Shown here: piece by piece, positions 1-6,377 of the stretch
How the letters are laid out: each line of letters opens with the position of its first letter
Numbering within the stretch: position 1 is the stretch's first letter
Assembly: GCA_021204885.1 (NCBI GenBank)
Contig: JAJPYP010000005.1
Location: 1-9,494 of the forward strand
Direction: 5' to 3'
Source: Prevotellaceae bacterium
GTDB lineage: Bacteria > Bacteroidota > Bacteroidia > Bacteroidales > Bacteroidaceae
DNA length: 9,494 nt
Program-made: the position numbers and the translations under genes
Notes under the pieces: model-generated
Told to the model about the DNA's origin: nothing
Seen by the model: the letters and a program-made list of their open reading frames with translations, nothing else
Databases searched by the model: none

Positions 1-849
1 ATGGTTGTAGACCACATCCATCACCACCCGTATGCCGGCCTTGTGCAAGGCCTGTACCATCTGCTTGAACTCGCGGATGCGCGTTTCGGGCCGGTAAGGG
101 TCGGTGGCGTAGGAGCCGTCGGGCACGTTGTAGTTTTGCGGGTCATACCCCCAGTTGTAGCTGTTCTCCTCCAAGCGGGTCTCGTCTACCGACGCATAGT
201 CGTAAGAGGGCAGCAAGTGCACGTGCGTCACGCCCAATTCCTTCAAGTGGTCGATGCCCGTGGAGAGTCCGTCGGGGTTTACCGTTCCCGTTTCCGTCAG
301 CGCCAAGAACTTGCCTCGATGCCCGATGCCCGACGAAGGGTCGATGGAGAAGTCACGGTGATGCAGCTCGTAGAGAACGACATCGGCCGGCGAGGCCAAC
401 GGCGGCCGCTTGTCTTGCGACCACCCTTCGGGATTGGTGGCGGCCATATCGATAATGGCGGCCCGCTTGCCGTTCACCCCCACCGCATGGGCGTTGATGC
501 CCGGCGTGTCGCCCAACCATTTCCCGGCTATCTTCACGTTGAAGGTGTAGAACTTGCCTATCAAGTCCTCCTCCACGTTTACCCGCCAAGTACCCTCCTC
601 GTCGGGTTTCATGGGCACCGTCTTGTAGGCATGACCGCCTTTGCCCTCCTGATAGAGCATGAGGCGCACCTCGTCGGCCACGGGCGACCAAAGCGAGAAC
701 TTCGTCACGGCCGGCGTGTACTCCATCTCCACGAGCGCGTCTTGCCGCACGGGGTAGAGTTCGTAGGACGCATACTCCTTTTTGGAGGGCGTGCAACTGG
801 CCACGGTGGTCGCGGCTACACCTACAAGCAGGTAATCGTTCAGTTTCAT
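1..849 (-). CDS. pulA: Type I pullulanase lipoprotein, N-terminal part (cut by window edge)
   Basis: Glycoside hydrolase family 13 debranching enzyme that would cleave alpha-1,6 links in pullulan, glycogen or starch fragments. The visible 283 codons begin with [19 protein letters not shown], a lipoprotein signal with a VASC lipobox (Cys19), so the protein should be an envelope lipoprotein. No clear acidic surface-export motif follows the Cys, so a periplasmic face is possible. Residues about 45-130 ([16 protein letters not shown] onward) look like the CBM48-type beta-sandwich of this family. The type I signature YNWGYDP is at 231-237, followed by PDGSYATDP, and GH13 conserved region I (DVVYNH) is at 278-283, exactly at the edge. 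The catalytic Asp/Glu residues lie outside the window. Its ATG overlaps the ruvC stop (ATGA), so it is probably translated by coupling from the ruvC transcript. The family call is secure; the extent is partial. Confidence 0.93.
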   Translation of the reverse strand, partial: MKLNDYLLVGVAATTVASCTPSKKEYASYELYPVRQDALVEMEYTPAVTKFSLWSPVADEVRLMLYQEGKGGHAYKTVPMKPDEEGTWRVNVEEDLIGKFYTFNVKIAGKWLGDTPGINAHAVGVNGKRAAIIDMAATNPEGWSQDKRPPLASPADVVLYELHHRDFSIDPSSGIGHRGKFLALTETGTVNPDGLSTGIDHLKELGVTHVHLLPSYDYASVDETRLEENSYNWGYDPQNYNVPDGSYATDPYRPETRIREFKQMVQALHKAGIRVVMDVVYNH

Positions 850-1442
850 GGCTGTGTATTGACTTGACGGGTGCGTGTATTGACCTTCTCAGGATGTTTG
901 GCTATGAAATCCTTCCATCCATGGTATCCTTTCACGCTCTGGGGCGCACCCATCTGCAAGTAGTGGCAGTAGGCGGCGGCCAGCGCGTCGGTGGCGTCCA
1001 TAAAGGTGGGCATGTCGGCATCGGCGATGTGGAGTATGCGGCGCAGCATGTCGGCCACCTGCTCTTTCGAGGCCTGTCCGTTGCCCGTAATGGCCATCTT
1101 TATCTTCAAGGGAGCATACTCGGTAATGGGAATGTCGCGGCTCAACGCGGCGGCCATCGCCACCCCTTGCGCCCGCCCCAACTTGAGCATGGACTGCACG
1201 TTCTTGCCGAAGAAGGGGGCTTCGATGGCCAACTCATCGGGCAGGTAGCTCTCTATGATGCCCATCACCCGCTCGTGGATGCGGCGCAGCTTCAAGTAGT
1301 GGTCGGAGAGCTTACGCAAGTCGACGATGCCCATGGCCACCAACCGCGCGTCCACACCCACCACGCGCAGCAAGCCATACCCCATAATGGTCGTACCGGG
1401 GTCGATACCCAAAATAAGCTTCTCTTTCACCGGTTGTAACAC
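846..1442 (-). CDS. ruvC: Holliday junction resolvase RuvC
   Basis: Endonuclease that resolves Holliday junctions with RuvAB during recombination and repair, in the cytoplasm. The 198-residue product carries the RuvC fold signature [13 protein letters not shown] with catalytic Asp14, a second acidic residue Glu74 in [11 protein letters not shown], the NGQASKEQV loop (121-129), and the C-terminal acidic pair Asp149/Asp152 in MDATDALA. All four expected catalytic acids are present. The start is a GTG at 1442-1440, chosen because a near-perfect Shine-Dalgarno (AAGGAGGTG, 1456-1448) sits at the right distance; an internal GTG four codons later (VKEKLILG) is a less well placed alternative. The C-terminal 25 or so residues are a family-typical variable tail. 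The gene overlaps pulA by four bases. Confidence 0.97.
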   Translation of the reverse strand: MLQPVKEKLILGIDPGTTIMGYGLLRVVGVDARLVAMGIVDLRKLSDHYLKLRRIHERVMGIIESYLPDELAIEAPFFGKNVQSMLKLGRAQGVAMAAALSRDIPITEYAPLKIKMAITGNGQASKEQVADMLRRILHIADADMPTFMDATDALAAAYCHYLQMGAPQSVKGYHGWKDFIAKHPEKVNTRTRQVNTQP

Positions 1443-1447
1443 GTCGA

Positions 1448-1456
1448 CACCTCCTT
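1448..1456 (-). promoter_or_regulatory. Strong Shine-Dalgarno deciding the ruvC GTG start
   Basis: On the minus strand AAGGAGGTG ends five bases before GTG at 1442 (seven from AGGAGG). Strong SD sequences are uncommon in Bacteroidota, and it supports the GTG rather than the downstream GTG as the start. Confidence 0.7.
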
Positions 1457-1537
1457 ACTTGCAGGGAAACCCGCCCATTTACCTGTAATAAAGTCCATCA
1501 AAACCCTTTTCAGAGGGGAGTTTCAGAAAATTCTTCG

Positions 1538-1545
1538 CAAAAATA
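1538..1545 (-). promoter_or_regulatory. Possible -7 element for ruvC-pulA
   Basis: The minus strand reads TATTTTTG, matching the Bacteroides -7 consensus TAnnTTTG, about 95 bp before the ruvC GTG. I see no good TTTG at the -33 spacing, so this is a weak call. It faces away from the tRNA-Ala signal at 1569-1576. Confidence 0.35.
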
Positions 1546-1548
1546 GCG

Positions 1549-1564
1549 ATTATTTCAGAATAAT
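1549..1564. repeat. AT-rich palindrome between divergent promoter signals
   Basis: ATTATT and AATAAT arms (1549-1554 and 1559-1564) are separated by TCAG. The palindrome lies between the ruvC-facing and tRNA-facing -7-like elements. It could be an operator or simply AT-rich promoter DNA. Confidence 0.35.
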
Positions 1565-1568
1565 GCAC

Positions 1569-1576
1569 TATATTTG
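1569..1576 (+). promoter_or_regulatory. Probable -7 element for tRNA-Ala
   Basis: TATATTTG matches TAnnTTTG and lies 40 bp upstream of the tRNA-Ala 5' end. The -33 region has no clear TTTG, which is tolerated in many strong promoters, so the call rests on one element plus position. Confidence 0.5.
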
Positions 1577-1615
1577 CGCCATCAAAAGAGATACAAGCGA
1601 GTATATTCGTTTTTA

Positions 1616-1689
1616 GGGGCGTTAGCTCATCTGGCTAGAGCGCGACACTGGCAGTGTCGAGGTGATGAGTTCGAGTCTCATACGCTCCA
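1616..1689 (+). tRNA. tRNA-Ala (anticodon GGC)
   Basis: A complete cloverleaf can be drawn: acceptor GGGGCGT pairing with ACGCTCC (1682-1688), D stem GCTC/GAGC, anticodon stem CGACA/TGTCG with loop CTGGCAG (anticodon GGC at 1650-1652), T stem ATGAG/CTCAT with loop TTCGAGT, discriminator A1689. The G3:U70 wobble pair, the alanine identity element, is present. No CCA is encoded. It reads GCC (and GCU) codons; GCC is visibly abundant in the neighbouring genes. Confidence 0.96.
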
Positions 1690-1722
1690 CGATACATTTC
1701 CACCGTAGCAGCGGTGAACCAG

Positions 1723-1752
1723 AAGGGGCTGTGTCAAAAGACACATCCCCTT
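1723..1752 (+). terminator. Hairpin after tRNA-Ala, possible transcription end signal
   Basis: Two 13-bp arms (AAGGGGCTGTGTC and GACACATCCCCTT, one mismatch) flank an AAAA loop, starting 34 bp past the tRNA. There is no T-run after it, so it is not a classical intrinsic terminator. The 5' arm also forms the left inverted end of the MITE-like element, so it may have come with that element. Confidence 0.4.
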
Positions 1753-1781
1753 CGGGGATCTTGCTTGACCACCCCTCCAAA

Positions 1782-1800
1782 CCTCCCCTAATAGGGGAGG
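1782..1800. repeat. Perfect 8-bp inverted repeat with 3-base loop
   Basis: CCTCCCCT and AGGGGAGG flank AAT. A GC-rich hairpin on either strand, inside the MITE-like element. A REP-type interspersed repeat is possible. Confidence 0.6.
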
Positions 1801-1866
1801 CTTAGTCGGCCTACGGCCTCCGAAGTACTTTCTTGCGATTTTATTCGAGTTTTGACACATCCTCTT

Positions 1867-1945
1867 TTTTCATGATATCCCATCTCCATTACCTCCCGTT
1901 TTACGCACTGTTTTGCCCGGTTCCATGCAATACTTTCGTTGCCCT
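1867..1945. other. Spacer without recognised features
   Basis: Seventy-nine bases between the MITE-like element and the tandem array. I see no promoter, RNA gene or credible coding sequence here. Together with its neighbours it makes up a stretch of more than 500 bases (1690-2224) that encodes no protein. Confidence 0.5.
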
Positions 1946-2128
1946 CTATCGAAGCGCTTCCATAGCTTCTATCGAAGCGCTTCCATAGACTGTATCGAAG
2001 CGCTTCCATAGACCCTGCCGAAGCGCTTCCATAGACCCTGCCGAAGCGCTTGAACAGACCTGCGGAAGCGCCCCGACAGGTACTGTCGAAGCGCTTGCAT
2101 TCGCCTGCCGAAACCGTGCTTTCCATAG
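1946..2128. repeat. Tandem array of a 22-23 bp palindrome-centred repeat, 8 units
   Basis: The core palindrome GAAGCGCTTC starts at 1951, 1974, 1997 and 2020, then as variants at 2043 (GAAGCGCTTG), 2065 (GAAGCGCCCC), 2088 (GAAGCGCTTG) and 2110 (GAAACCGTGC). Spacings are 23, 23, 23, 23, 22, 23 and 22. The first three units share TATCGAAGCGCTTCCATAG, nearly a palindrome over its full length (CTAT...ATAG). Units decay towards the downstream end. The period is not a multiple of three and no start signal is seen, so it is not coding. It ends 27 bp before the -33 element of the nitroreductase promoter. Function unknown: a binding array, structured DNA or simple tandem expansion. Confidence 0.9.
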
Positions 2129-2155
2129 AAACGTGGTGTGAATACTTTTATATCA

Positions 2156-2187
2156 TTTGCTTTTTTAAGGCAGATGGCATACATTTG
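2156..2187 (+). promoter_or_regulatory. Bacteroides-type promoter of the nitroreductase-namZ-symporter-kinase operon
   Basis: TTTG (2156-2159), a 20-base spacer and TACATTTG (2180-2187) match the TTTG-N19-21-TAnnTTTG consensus exactly. Transcription should start near 2193, giving a leader of about 30 bases. The tandem palindrome array lies just upstream. Confidence 0.8.
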
Positions 2188-2211
2188 TAGCGTTTTAACA
2201 AACTAACGTTT

Positions 2212-2218
2212 AAGGAGG
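2212..2218 (+). promoter_or_regulatory. Shine-Dalgarno of the nitroreductase gene
   Basis: AAGGAGG lies six bases before the ATG at 2225 and fixes this start. Such a strong SD is unusual for this phylum. Confidence 0.75.
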
Positions 2219-2224
2219 AAAAGT

Positions 2225-2860
2225 ATGAAAAGTTTGAAATGCATGCTGTTGGGCGCAAGCCTGTTGCTGTGTGCAAGTTGTGGCACGCAAGCACAAAACG
2301 AGGAGGTTGCCGCCGAGGACCAAGGAAATGTCGTCATCGAGACCATCATGGCCCGTCGCAGCATCCGCCAGTACACCGACCAGCCGGTAGAGCGCGAGAA
2401 ATTGGAGCAGATCGCCCTGTGCGGCATCAACGCGCCCAACGGAATGAACGTACAGCCTTGGCAAGTGCGCATCGTGAACAATCCCGAGTTCATCAACGGG
2501 GTAACGGACGCTTTCAAGGCAGCCAACCCGAAGATGGCCGAAGACCCTTCGTTCAAGAACATGTTCCGTAACGCGCCTGCCGTCATCTTCATCGCCTCGC
2601 CTGCCGACGGCAGCGGACAGATTGATTGCGGCCTGCTTGGCGAGAATATGATATTGGCCGCACAATCCTTGGGATTGGGTACGTGCTGCTTGGGTGGCCC
2701 CATCGCCTTCATGAAGAACGACCCCTCTGCCGCTCCCTACTTGGAGAAGCTCGCCCTGCCCGAGGATTACCAGTTGCTCTATGCCATTGCAGTAGGTTAT
2801 CCCGACGAGGCTCCCGAAGCCAGACCGCGCATTCCCGAGAAAGTCCAGTTCGTAGACTAA
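2225..2860 (+). CDS. Nitroreductase-family lipoprotein
   Basis: A 211-residue flavin-dependent oxidoreductase of the nitroreductase superfamily, which normally uses FMN and NAD(P)H. Family features: RRSIRQY (44-50), typical for FMN phosphate contact; APNGMNVQPWQ (70-80); a helix at 134-154 (DCGLLGENMILAAQSLGLGTC); and the C-terminal AVGYPDEAPEARPR (189-202). The first 19 residues form a lipoprotein signal (MKSLKCMLLGASLLLCASC, lipobox CASC, Cys19), followed by an acidic linker (GTQAQNEEVAAEDQ). An exported member is odd because NAD(P)H is not expected outside the cytoplasm. The start is fixed by a strong SD and consensus promoter. It is first in an operon, 11 bases before namZ. The substrate cannot be told from sequence. 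Confidence 0.92.
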   Translation: MKSLKCMLLGASLLLCASCGTQAQNEEVAAEDQGNVVIETIMARRSIRQYTDQPVEREKLEQIALCGINAPNGMNVQPWQVRIVNNPEFINGVTDAFKAANPKMAEDPSFKNMFRNAPAVIFIASPADGSGQIDCGLLGENMILAAQSLGLGTCCLGGPIAFMKNDPSAAPYLEKLALPEDYQLLYAIAVGYPDEAPEARPRIPEKVQFVD

Positions 2861-2871
2861 CCCTCACCCGA

Positions 2872-4053
2872 GTGAAGTTCCCCTTTGGCTCAGCGCTTCT
2901 ACCGTGCCTCCTCTTGGCGTGCGTTCCCGTTCTATGCCGGGCGCAAACCCACGGGGTGGTATGCGGCGACGCACGGCCATCGGTCTACCTGCCCTTGCTG
3001 CAAGGCAAACGGATAGCCCTCTTCTCCAACCATACGGGTATGGTTGGACAGAGGCACATCCTTGACGTGCTGTTGGAGCAAGGGGTGGGCGTGACGACGC
3101 TCTTCTCGCCCGAGCACGGTTTCCGTGGCGACGCCGACGCGGGCGAGCAGGTGTCCAACGCCGTCGACACCAAGACAGGCATCCCCATCCTTTCACTCTA
3201 CGGCGGCGCAGAGAAGCTGCTGAACGAGTCTTTGATGCACTCCTTCGACCTCGTGGTGGTGGATATACAGGATGTGGGGCTGCGTTACTATACCTATTAT
3301 ATTACGATGTGCCGGCTCATGGACGCTTGCGCCCGCTACGGCACGCCCATGGTGATATTAGACCGCCCCAACCCCAACGGCTTCTATGTGGACGGCCCGT
3401 TGCTCGACATGAAATACAAGTCGGGCGTGGGGTGGTTGCCCATTCCCGTGGTACACGGCATGACCTTGGGCGAATTAGCCCGCATGGTAAACGGCGAGGG
3501 ATGGTTGCCCGGCGGGCGCACTTGCGACTTGACGGTGGTGCCTTGCCTGAACTATACGCACCAAACACGTTACCGCCTTGCCGTAGCGCCGTCGCCCAAC
3601 CTGCCCGACATGAAATCCGTCTACCTCTATGCTTCCCTTTGCTTCTTCGACGCCACGCCGGTGAGCTTGGGCAGGGGCACGCCGCTGCCGTTCCAAGTGT
3701 ACGGGCATCCCGACATGAAGGGGTATATGTACAGCTTTACGCCCCAGAGCAGGCCCGGTGCCAAGCATCCGCCCCAGCAAGGGAAGCTGTGCCACGGCGT
3801 GAACTTGAGCGGACTCTCCGACGAGGCTATATGGGAGCGGGGCGTCGACTTGAGCTATCTTATAGATGCCTATCGCAGCTTGCATTTGGGCGACCGTTTC
3901 TTCAGCTCGTTCTTCGAGCGCCTCATTGGCGTGGACTATGTGCGGGGGATGATCGAGGCCGGCAGCGATGCCGACGAGATCAAGGCACGCTGGCAAGGGG
4001 ATGTGGCGCGGTTCAAGGAGCGCCGCAAGCCCTATCTGTTGTATGAAGAGTAA
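2872..4053 (+). CDS. namZ: Exo-beta-N-acetylmuramidase, NamZ/DUF1343 family
   Basis: A 393-residue member of the DUF1343 family (CAZy GH171), whose characterised members in Bacillus subtilis and Tannerella forsythia remove MurNAc from non-reducing ends of peptidoglycan fragments. Family motifs: NHTGM (53-57), SPEHGFRG (79-86), DIQDVGLRYYTY (131-142), DRPNPNG (164-170), SPNLPD (241-246) and GRGTPLPFQVYGHP (267-280). I start at GTG 2872: no ATG lies between the previous stop and the conserved domain, and this start gives MKFPFGSALLPCLLLACVPVLCRAQ, an export signal. LLAC at 14-17 could be a lipobox; cleavage after Ala24 is the alternative. No SD is seen, so coupling to the nitroreductase 11 bases upstream is likely. 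The frame stays open back to 2626 inside that gene, but this is a shadow. The family is certain; the activity is inferred. Confidence 0.92.
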   Translation: MKFPFGSALLPCLLLACVPVLCRAQTHGVVCGDARPSVYLPLLQGKRIALFSNHTGMVGQRHILDVLLEQGVGVTTLFSPEHGFRGDADAGEQVSNAVDTKTGIPILSLYGGAEKLLNESLMHSFDLVVVDIQDVGLRYYTYYITMCRLMDACARYGTPMVILDRPNPNGFYVDGPLLDMKYKSGVGWLPIPVVHGMTLGELARMVNGEGWLPGGRTCDLTVVPCLNYTHQTRYRLAVAPSPNLPDMKSVYLYASLCFFDATPVSLGRGTPLPFQVYGHPDMKGYMYSFTPQSRPGAKHPPQQGKLCHGVNLSGLSDEAIWERGVDLSYLIDAYRSLHLGDRFFSSFFERLIGVDYVRGMIEAGSDADEIKARWQGDVARFKERRKPYLLYEE

Positions 4054-4071
4054 CCATAAACCGTCCCACTT

Positions 4072-5520
4072 ATGACACCCTTTGCCGTTATACTGACCGT
4101 CGCCGTCTATTTCGTGATACTCTTCATGGTCTCTTGGCTGGCGGGAAGACATGCCGACAACGCGGGCTTCTTCATAGGTAACCGCCGCTCTTCGTGGTAT
4201 GTGGTGGCCTTTGCCATGATAGGCTCGGGCATATCGGGCGTGACGTTCGTTTCCGTGCCGGGCATGGTGGCGGCCAGCAGCTTCGGCTACCTGCAAATGG
4301 TATTAGGCTTCATACTGGGGCAAGCGGTCATCGCCTTTGTCTTGACGCCGCTCTTCTACCGTATGAACTTGGTGTCCATCTACGCCTATTTGGAGAACCG
4401 CTTCGGCCTGTGCTCCTACCGCACGGGGGCGTGGTTCTTCTTTATCTCCAAGATGCTGGGCGCGTCGGTGCGGCTCTTCTTGGTGTGCCTCACGCTGCAA
4501 CTGTTGGTGTTCGAGCCATTGGGCTTGCCCTTCCTGCTGAATGTAGTCATTACGGTGGCGTTGGTGTGGCTCTACACGTTCCGTGGCGGGGTGAAGTCGC
4601 TTATATGGACCGATTCGTTGAAGACCTTCTGCCTTATCGTGTCGGTGGTGCTTTGCATTGTCTACATCGCCGCCAACCTGCACTTCTCTTTCACCGACAT
4701 GGTGAGCGCCGTGGCAGGTAGCGGCTATTCGCGCGTATTCTTCTTCGACAACCCCAACGACAAGGAGTACTTCTTCAAGCAGTTCTTTGCCGGCGCCTTC
4801 ACCATGATAGCCATGACAGGCTTGGACCAAGACATGATGCAACGCAACTTGAGTTGCAAGAACCCCAAGGACTCGCAGAAGAACATCCTCTCCAACGCCA
4901 TCCTGCAATTGGTCATCATCTGGCTCTTCTTGGTGCTTGGCGTACTGCTCTATCTGTTTGCCGCCCACCAAGGCTTGCAGGTGGCCCACGGCGACGAGCT
5001 CTTCCCCATCATCGCCACCGGCGGCTATTTCCCCATGACGGTGGGCATCCTGTTTATCGTCGGGCTGGTCTCGTCGGCCTATTCGGCGGCCGGTTCCGCA
5101 CTCACGGCACTCACCACTTCGTTTACCGTCGACATATTGGGCACCGGGGGCAAGAGCGAGGCGCGGGTGCAAACACTGCGGGGGCGGGTGCATGTGGGCA
5201 TGGCCGTGGCGATGGGCATCACCATCTTCGTGTTCAACCTGCTGAACAACACCAGCGTGATTGATGCCGTCTACACATTGGCCAGCTACACATACGGGCC
5301 CATCTTGGGACTCTTCGCTTTCGGCATCTTCTTGAAGCGGCAGGTGCGCGACCGCTACATCCCGCTCGTGGCCATCCTTTCGCCGCTACTCTGTTACGTG
5401 TTGCAACGCCACTCCGAAGCGTGGTTGGGCGGCTACCGCTTCAGCTATGAACTGCTCATACTGAACGCCCTGTTCACGTTCATAGGCCTTTGTCTTATCA
5501 TTAAAAAGAAGAAAGCATGA
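4072..5520 (+). CDS. Sodium:solute symporter, probable MurNAc transporter (MurT-like)
   Basis: A 482-residue polytopic inner-membrane protein of the SSS/SLC5 family with about 13 hydrophobic segments. Family landmarks: GRHADNAGFFIGNRRSSWY with GSGISGVTF in the first helices (25-59), GGVKSLIWTD (172-181), GLDQDMMQR (250-258), and the helix with the Na+-site serines SSAYSAAGSALTALTTSF (334-351). The substrate is inferred from context: it lies 18 bases after namZ and overlaps a BadF/BadG-type kinase gene by four bases, the same transporter-kinase pairing as the T. forsythia MurNAc uptake genes murT-murK. Sialic acid or another sugar is possible, since SSS members vary in substrate. The ATG at 4072 has no SD, which is usual for the phylum. 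Confidence 0.93.
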   Translation: MTPFAVILTVAVYFVILFMVSWLAGRHADNAGFFIGNRRSSWYVVAFAMIGSGISGVTFVSVPGMVAASSFGYLQMVLGFILGQAVIAFVLTPLFYRMNLVSIYAYLENRFGLCSYRTGAWFFFISKMLGASVRLFLVCLTLQLLVFEPLGLPFLLNVVITVALVWLYTFRGGVKSLIWTDSLKTFCLIVSVVLCIVYIAANLHFSFTDMVSAVAGSGYSRVFFFDNPNDKEYFFKQFFAGAFTMIAMTGLDQDMMQRNLSCKNPKDSQKNILSNAILQLVIIWLFLVLGVLLYLFAAHQGLQVAHGDELFPIIATGGYFPMTVGILFIVGLVSSAYSAAGSALTALTTSFTVDILGTGGKSEARVQTLRGRVHVGMAVAMGITIFVFNLLNNTSVIDAVYTLASYTYGPILGLFAFGIFLKRQVRDRYIPLVAILSPLLCYVLQRHSEAWLGGYRFSYELLILNALFTFIGLCLIIKKKKA

Positions 5521-6377
5521 TATTGTTGGCCGACAGCGGTTCCACCAAGACCGATTGGGCGGTAGTGGAAAACGGCAGGGAGACGGGACGATTCCTTACC
5601 AAAGGCATCAACCCGGTATATCAATCGGAAGAGGAGATTGCCGATGCGCTCGCCAAGCAGTTGTTGCCGCAATTAAACGGACAGGACACCTTCTCGTCCC
5701 TCCATTTCTATGGCAGCGGTTGCCTGCCCCACACCACAGCCACCGTGAGCCGTGCCTTGACCGCCAAGCTGCACGTGCAAGGCACGGTAGAGGTGACCAC
5801 CGACGTGTTGGGTGCCGCGCGTAGCCTCTGTGGCAGGGAGCGCGGCATTGCCTGCATTTTGGGTACAGGCTCCAACTCGTGCCTCTACGACGGAGAGAAG
5901 ATAGTGGAGAACGTCTCGCCTTTGGGATTTATCTTGGGCGACGAGGGCAGCGGTGCCTCATTGGGCAAGCAGTTGGTGGGCGACCTCTTGAAGAACCAAC
6001 TTGCCGACGGCTTGAAAGCGGCGTTCCTCGAGCAGTTCCACCTCACGCCGGCCGACATCATCGAGCACGTGTACCGCCGTCCTTTCCCCAACCGCTTCTT
6101 GGCCAGTTTATCGCCCTTCTTGGCACGGCATTTGGACGATGCGGGCATCCGCCGGTTGGTGCGCGGCAGCTTCCTTGCGTTCATCCGCCGCAATGTCATG
6201 CAATATACAGGCTACAAGGAATGCCCCGTCCACTTTACCGGCTCCATCGCTTACCACTACCGGGAATTGCTTGTGGAAGCGGTTGCCCAAACGGGGTTAC
6301 GCATAGGCCACATCACGCAAAGCCCCATGGAGGGGTTGATACGTTACCATCGCGTCAGCGGAACACGATGTCCGTGA
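5517..6377 (+). CDS. BadF/BadG/BcrA/BcrD-type sugar kinase (MurNAc/GlcNAc kinase, MurK-like)
   Basis: A 286-residue kinase of the ASKHA fold, typical length for bacterial N-acetylglucosamine/N-acetylmuramate kinases. Seen motifs: phosphate-1 loop ADSGSTKTDWA (5-15), candidate catalytic Asp96 (TTDVLGAAR), phosphate-2 loop GTGSNS (116-121), GDEGSGASLGK (141-151), adenosine motif FTGSIA (240-245), and the family-typical end SPMEGLIRYH (269-278) followed by a short tail. It would phosphorylate the sugar brought in by the symporter, giving MurNAc-6-P or GlcNAc-6-P in the cytoplasm. ATGA overlap with the symporter indicates coupled translation. Its last 23 bases overlap the convergent DUF721 gene. 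MurNAc versus GlcNAc preference cannot be read from sequence. Confidence 0.9.
   Translation: MILLADSGSTKTDWAVVENGRETGRFLTKGINPVYQSEEEIADALAKQLLPQLNGQDTFSSLHFYGSGCLPHTTATVSRALTAKLHVQGTVEVTTDVLGAARSLCGRERGIACILGTGSNSCLYDGEKIVENVSPLGFILGDEGSGASLGKQLVGDLLKNQLADGLKAAFLEQFHLTPADIIEHVYRRPFPNRFLASLSPFLARHLDDAGIRRLVRGSFLAFIRRNVMQYTGYKECPVHFTGSIAYHYRELLVEAVAQTGLRIGHITQSPMEGLIRYHRVSGTRCP

Larger units (their letters stand above)
1723..1866. mobile_element. MITE-like element or insertion-sequence remnant, about 145 bp
   Basis: The left end (AGGGGCTGTGTCAAAA, 1724-1739) and right end (TTTTGACACATCCTCT, 1850-1865) are inverted repeats matching at 14 of 16 positions; adding one flanking base on each side (1723, 1866) gives 15 of 17. 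Between them are a perfect 8-bp stem with 3-base loop (CCTCCCCT AAT AGGGGAGG, 1782-1800) and a GGCC-tac-GGCC motif near 1808-1818, but no credible coding sequence. A target duplication is not evident. Ends with a TGTGTCAAAA core recall terminal repeats of some Bacteroidota insertion sequences, but this is from memory only. It could instead be a non-autonomous repeat or an intergenic hairpin cluster. Confidence 0.42.

Noticed and set aside
1..867. Open frame of 288 codons on the plus strand
   Set aside because: Antisense shadow of the pullulanase; the minus-strand frame has clear GH13 motifs and this one resembles no family.
864..1439. Open plus-strand frame of 191 codons opposite ruvC
   Set aside because: Shadow frame caused by GC-rich codon use; all catalytic RuvC residues are on the minus strand.
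1788..2126. Minus-strand open frame with a repetitive translation (RFG..YGSAS pattern)
   Set aside because: It is the 22-23 bp tandem array read as protein; the period is not a multiple of three and no start signal is present.
1946..2128. Tandem array as a CRISPR
   Set aside because: Units abut with no unique spacers of 25-40 bp, and no cas genes are nearby.
2626..2871. Longer NamZ starting inside the nitroreductase gene
   Set aside because: The upstream part overlaps a well-supported gene in another frame and would bury the signal peptide.
4303..5193. Minus-strand open frame of 296 codons opposite the symporter
   Set aside because: His- and Gln-rich shadow translation with no family features; the symporter frame is unambiguous.
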